Source: Lentisalinibacter salinarum | GTDB taxonomy: Bacteria > Pseudomonadota > Gammaproteobacteria > Steroidobacterales > Woeseiaceae | DNA length: 64,000 nt | Assembly (NCBI RefSeq): GCF_040706555.1 | Contig: NZ_JAPDRH010000002.1 | Span: 1,302,001 to 1,366,000, forward strand | Direction of reading: 5' to 3' | Part shown: positions 61,413 to 64,000 of the stretch, piece by piece | Layout: every line of letters begins with the position of its first letter | How positions within the stretch are numbered: position 1 is the first letter of the stretch | The notes under the pieces: generated by a model | What the model was told of the DNA's origin: nothing | Databases searched by the model: none | Seen by the model: only the letters and a program-made list of their open reading frames with translations | Translations under genes and position numbers: made by a program

Positions 61413-61811
61413 GTGAGCGCCCCGGGCGATGGTCGCGATCCTCGGCACCTGGTGCTGAAGATACTGCTGGCACAGACAGGCCTGACGCTGTTCCTGACCG
61501 CGGCGGTCTGGATCGGTTACGGGACGGTCCCGGGCTATTCGCTGCTGATCGGCGGCTTGATCTGCATTCTGCCGAATGCATTCCTCGCCGCGCGGATACT
61601 GAAAGCGGATCTCGAGGGGCTCATGCGCGGCGCGTGGCTCGGCGAGATGGGCAAGTTCGCTCTGACCGTGCTCCTGTTCGGCGTGGTCTTTGCGCTGGTG
61701 AGGCCGCTCTCCTATGTCGCGGTGCTCGCCGGATTCATACTGGCACAACTGGTGATTCTGATTGCGCCCGCGCTCGAGGGCGGCGCGCGCAAGACACATT
61801 CTGACGGATAG
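61413..61811 (+). CDS. atpI: ATP synthase subunit I
   Basis: Small membrane protein that helps assemble the c-ring of F0. It has 132 residues from a GTG at 61413, with GAGG about 10 bases upstream. Four membrane segments are visible: ILLAQTGLTLFLTAAVWIGYG, GYSLLIGGLICILPNAFLAARIL, MGKFALTVLLFGVVFALV and YVAVLAGFILAQLVILIAPALEGG. The phrase GGLICILPNAFLAAR is typical. The frame is open upstream but overlaps the promoter. It is the first gene of the atp operon. Confidence 0.88.
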   Translation: MSAPGDGRDPRHLVLKILLAQTGLTLFLTAAVWIGYGTVPGYSLLIGGLICILPNAFLAARILKADLEGLMRGAWLGEMGKFALTVLLFGVVFALVRPLSYVAVLAGFILAQLVILIAPALEGGARKTHSDG

Positions 61812-61827
61812 CGAGAGCGGCACGGGA

Positions 61828-62676
61828 ATGGCAGGCGAAACCCACGGAGCGGCGGAACGGACCGCCAGCGAATACATCTCGCATCACCTGCAGAACCTGC
61901 AGGTGTGCCGGGTCGACGGCGAGTGGGTGTGGAACAAGTGCGGCAGCACGTTCATGGCCATCAACGTCGACTCCATCGTGGTCGCCGTGCTTCTCGGTCT
62001 CGCCTTCGTCTGGCTGTTCCGCAAGGTGGCCAGCGCCGCCACCAGCGGCGTGCCCGGCAAGCTGCAGGCATTCATCGAGCTCATCGTCGACTTCGTGGAC
62101 GGCTCCGTGAAGGACGCCTTCCACGGTAAGAGCGACGTTATCGCGCCCCTCGCGTTGACCGTGTTCATCTGGGTGTTCCTGATGAACCTGATGGACCTGG
62201 TGCCGGTGGACTGGCTCCCCTGGTCTGCCGAACAGATCGGTATCCCCTATCTGAAGGTGGTCCCCACCACCGATGTGAACGTGACCTTCGGGCTGTCGCT
62301 GTCGGTGTTCGCCCTGATCGTGTTCTACAGCATCAAGGTCAAGGGCTTCGGCGGGTTCATCGGCGAGCTGACGCTACACCCGATCAAGCCGCCGTCGAAG
62401 GGGCTCGGCCTCATCGGCGCGCCGTTCATCATCGCGTTCAACTTCATCCTCGAGAGCGTGTCGCTGCTGGCCAAGCCGCTCTCGCTCTCGCTGCGACTCT
62501 TCGGCAACCTCTACGCCGGCGAGCTGATATTCATCCTCATCGCGCTGGTCGGGCTGTGGCAGCTGCCGCTGCACTTCGCCTGGGCGGTGTTCCATATCCT
62601 CGTGATCATCCTGCAGGCCTTCATCTTCATGATGCTCACGATCGTTTACCTGAGCCTTGCTCACGAGCACCACTGA
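61828..62676 (+). CDS. atpB: ATP synthase F0 subunit a
   Basis: Proton-channel subunit of the ATP synthase, 282 residues, in the inner membrane. The ATG at 61828 follows CACGGGA weakly. The conserved channel helix LAKPLSLSLRLFGNLYAGELIFILIALV contains the essential Arg. Earlier features are KLQAFIELIVDFVDGSVKDAFHGK and LMNLMDLVPVDWLP. It starts 16 bases after atpI. Confidence 0.97.
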   Translation: MAGETHGAAERTASEYISHHLQNLQVCRVDGEWVWNKCGSTFMAINVDSIVVAVLLGLAFVWLFRKVASAATSGVPGKLQAFIELIVDFVDGSVKDAFHGKSDVIAPLALTVFIWVFLMNLMDLVPVDWLPWSAEQIGIPYLKVVPTTDVNVTFGLSLSVFALIVFYSIKVKGFGGFIGELTLHPIKPPSKGLGLIGAPFIIAFNFILESVSLLAKPLSLSLRLFGNLYAGELIFILIALVGLWQLPLHFAWAVFHILVIILQAFIFMMLTIVYLSLAHEHH

Positions 62677-62742
62677 TTCTGTATTGAGTCTTTCTTATCA
62701 ACGATTCCTTTTAACTGACCTGATCCTGAGACGGAGAAACTG

Positions 62743-63009
62743 ATGGACTTTGTAATTGGCATGACGGCGATTGCGGTGGCAATCATGATCGGCTTCGGCG
62801 CCATCGGCGTCGCCATCGGCATGGGCCTGCTGGGCGGCCGCTTCCTCGAGAGCTCTGCCCGCCAGCCGGAACTGGCACCGATGCTGCAGACGAAGATGTT
62901 CCTGGTCGTCGCCCTGCTCGACGCCGTCGCGATGATCGGCGTGGGTGTCGCGCTCCTGTTCGCCTTCGCGAATCCCTTCGTCGGTCAGCTGCAGGCGACC
63001 CTCGGCTGA
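62743..63009 (+). CDS. atpE: ATP synthase F0 subunit c
   Basis: Rotor proteolipid of 88 residues with two membrane helices joined by a polar loop. Helix 1 is FGAIGVAIGMGLLGGRFLES, the loop is SARQPELAPMLQTKM, and helix 2, VVALLDAVAMIGVGVALLFAFA, carries the ion-binding Asp in LLDAVAMIGVG. No Na+-coordinating Gln/Glu-Ser/Thr set is evident, so H+ coupling is likely. The ATG follows ACGGAGAAAC. A strong hairpin lies between it and atpF. Confidence 0.97.
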   Translation: MDFVIGMTAIAVAIMIGFGAIGVAIGMGLLGGRFLESSARQPELAPMLQTKMFLVVALLDAVAMIGVGVALLFAFANPFVGQLQATLG

Positions 63010-63025
63010 GCATCCGGCCTTTGAC

Positions 63026-63064
63026 GGGCCGCATGCAGGCGCGTGCCTGCATGACCAGCGGCCC
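63026..63064 (+). other. Strong mRNA hairpin between atpE and atpF
   Basis: Perfect 9-bp arms CATGCAGGC and GCCTGCATG with the tetraloop GCGT, extended by an outer GGGCCG/CGGCCC pairing, fill the middle of the 94-base gap. No T-run follows, so it is more likely an RNA-stability or processing element than a terminator. Confidence 0.7.
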
Positions 63065-63103
63065 GCAGCCGGCATGCCCAGGAAAGATTGAGGAGATACG
63101 CAG

Positions 63104-63574
63104 GTGAATATCAACCTGACACTGATCGGCCAGTCCGTCGCGTTCCTGTTCTTCGTGTGGTTCTGCATGAAGTTCATCTGGCCGCACCTCATGAACGCCA
63201 TCGAGGAGCGGCAGAAGACTATCGCCGACGGCCTCGCGGCGGCCGAACGCGGTCAGCAGAGTCTCGAGACGGCCGAAGCGAAGGTCGACGAGCTCGTGCG
63301 TGAGGCCCGGGAACGGGCCCAGGAGATCGTGGATCAGGCGAACGCACGGGCCAACCAGATCGTCGCGGAAGGCAAGGCAGAGGGCGAGCGCGAGCGCGAG
63401 CGTCAGCTGGCGGCGGCGCGCGCGGAGATCCAGCAGGAGACCCACAAGGCGCGGGAGGAACTCCGCGGCCAGGTCTCGGCAATCGCCGTGGCCAGCGCCG
63501 AGAAGATCCTGCAGCGCGAGATCGACAGCGCCAGTCACGAGGACATCCTGAACAAGCTGGCCTCCCAGCTGTAG
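63104..63574 (+). CDS. atpF: ATP synthase F0 subunit b
   Basis: Peripheral-stalk subunit of 156 residues with a GTG start behind GAGGAG. One N-terminal membrane helix (LTLIGQSVAFLFFVWFCMKFIWP) precedes a long charged coiled coil (AIEERQKTIADGLAAAERGQQSLETAEAKVDELVREARERAQEIVDQANARANQIVAEGKAEGERERERQLAAA). The C-terminus (LRGQVSAIAVASAEKILQREID) binds the delta subunit. Length and pattern match E. coli subunit b exactly. Confidence 0.97.
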   Translation: MNINLTLIGQSVAFLFFVWFCMKFIWPHLMNAIEERQKTIADGLAAAERGQQSLETAEAKVDELVREARERAQEIVDQANARANQIVAEGKAEGERERERQLAAARAEIQQETHKAREELRGQVSAIAVASAEKILQREIDSASHEDILNKLASQL

Positions 63575-63583
63575 GGGCGAACG

Positions 63584-64000
63584 ATGGCGGACAAGCACAC
63601 CCTGGCAAGACCCTACGCCGATGCGCTGTTCGAACTGGCGCGCCAGGACGGCACACTGGACGAGTGGTCTTCTGCGCTCGGCGTGGCGGCGACCGTAGCG
63701 GCCGACGATGGCGTGGCCGAGGTGATGCACGACCCGCGCTATTCCGATACGCAGCGGATCGAGTTCCTGACCGGCCTGTTCGCCGAGATGCCCGGGGCGA
63801 AGATGCTTGCGGGCGGCGAGACGAAGGGCACGAACCTGCTCCGGCTGCTGGTGGATTACGACCGCATCGAGGTGCTGCCGGAGATAGCCGGGCACTTCGA
63901 CGAGCTGAAGGCGGAACTGGAGAACACCATCGATGTGACCGTGACCGCCGCCTCGCCGCTTACCGACGAGCTGTCGGCGCGCATCCGCAAGGCGCTCGAG
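63584..64000 (+). CDS. atpH: ATP synthase F1 subunit delta (3' truncated)
   Basis: Links F1 to the b stalk. The ATG at 63584 follows AGGGG, nine bases after atpF. The 139 visible codons read MADKHTLARPYADALFELARQDG at the start, the classic delta opening, then helices including FLTGLFAEMPGA and NLLRLLVDYDRIEVLPEIAGHFDELKAELENTIDVTVTAASPLTDEL near the cut. About 40 residues lie beyond the right edge, where atpA should follow. Confidence 0.95.
   Translation, partial: MADKHTLARPYADALFELARQDGTLDEWSSALGVAATVAADDGVAEVMHDPRYSDTQRIEFLTGLFAEMPGAKMLAGGETKGTNLLRLLVDYDRIEVLPEIAGHFDELKAELENTIDVTVTAASPLTDELSARIRKALE

Overview
The window is 64 kb of GC-rich chromosome from a gammaproteobacterium. The gene order around the replication origin (gyrB-recF-dnaN-dnaA-rpmH-rnpA-yidC, then mnmE, mnmG, rsmG-parA-parB and the atp operon), the two-subunit glycyl-tRNA synthetase, GlnA-NtrB-NtrC nitrogen control and the 812-residue GyrB all fit that class. 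A halophilic or purple-sulfur-type lineage (Ectothiorhodospiraceae or relatives) is plausible, but the order is a guess. I see no tRNA, rRNA, CRISPR array, transposase or prophage gene.

Layout. 1-6.4 kb: the 3' part of pyrD, a peroxiredoxin-like gene, and a leftward nitrogen block glnA > DUF4124 gene > ntrB > ntrC with a well-formed sigma-54/NtrC control region. 6.4-11.1 kb: glyQ-glyS-gmhB-plsC, rightward. 11.1-20 kb: the origin region. gyrB, recF, dnaN and dnaA run leftward and rpmH, rnpA and yidC rightward. Three perfect DnaA boxes and AT-rich DNA lie between dnaN and dnaA, and two parS-type sites lie inside recF. 20-36 kb: mnmE plus an accessory block (hydrolase-OsmC fusion, membrane protein, Baeyer-Villiger-type flavin monooxygenase, two-component genes, multicopper oxidase, XRE-cupin regulator, VOC protein, outer-membrane barrel, ABC exporter coupled to a peptidase-like hydrolase). 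36-38 kb: mnmG. 38-57.6 kb: a second accessory block with a peptide ABC importer, DUF945 protein, dihaem cytochrome c, FeS photolyase, acuI-prpBCD (propionyl-CoA metabolism), REP-like repeats, an OmpA-like protein, and a four-gene coupled operon that looks like a small polysaccharide synthesis/secretion machine. 57.7-64 kb: rsmG-parA-parB, an EAL-domain gene, and atpI-B-E-F-H, cut by the window end.

How parts work together. NtrB/NtrC and sigma-54 should control glnA. ParA/ParB and the two parS-type sites form the chromosome partition system. AcuI can make propionyl-CoA, which PrpC, PrpD and PrpB oxidise. The receiver protein, TPR/YaiO barrel, HEAT protein and GT2 synthase form the least understood and most interesting unit.

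Only two gene-free stretches exceed 300 bases. The glnA-glyQ gap (6071-6416) holds the glnA regulatory sites, a triple 13-bp repeat and a glyQ promoter. The EAL-atpI gap (61103-61412) holds the atp promoter and a terminator-like leader hairpin; I see nothing in its first 160 bases.
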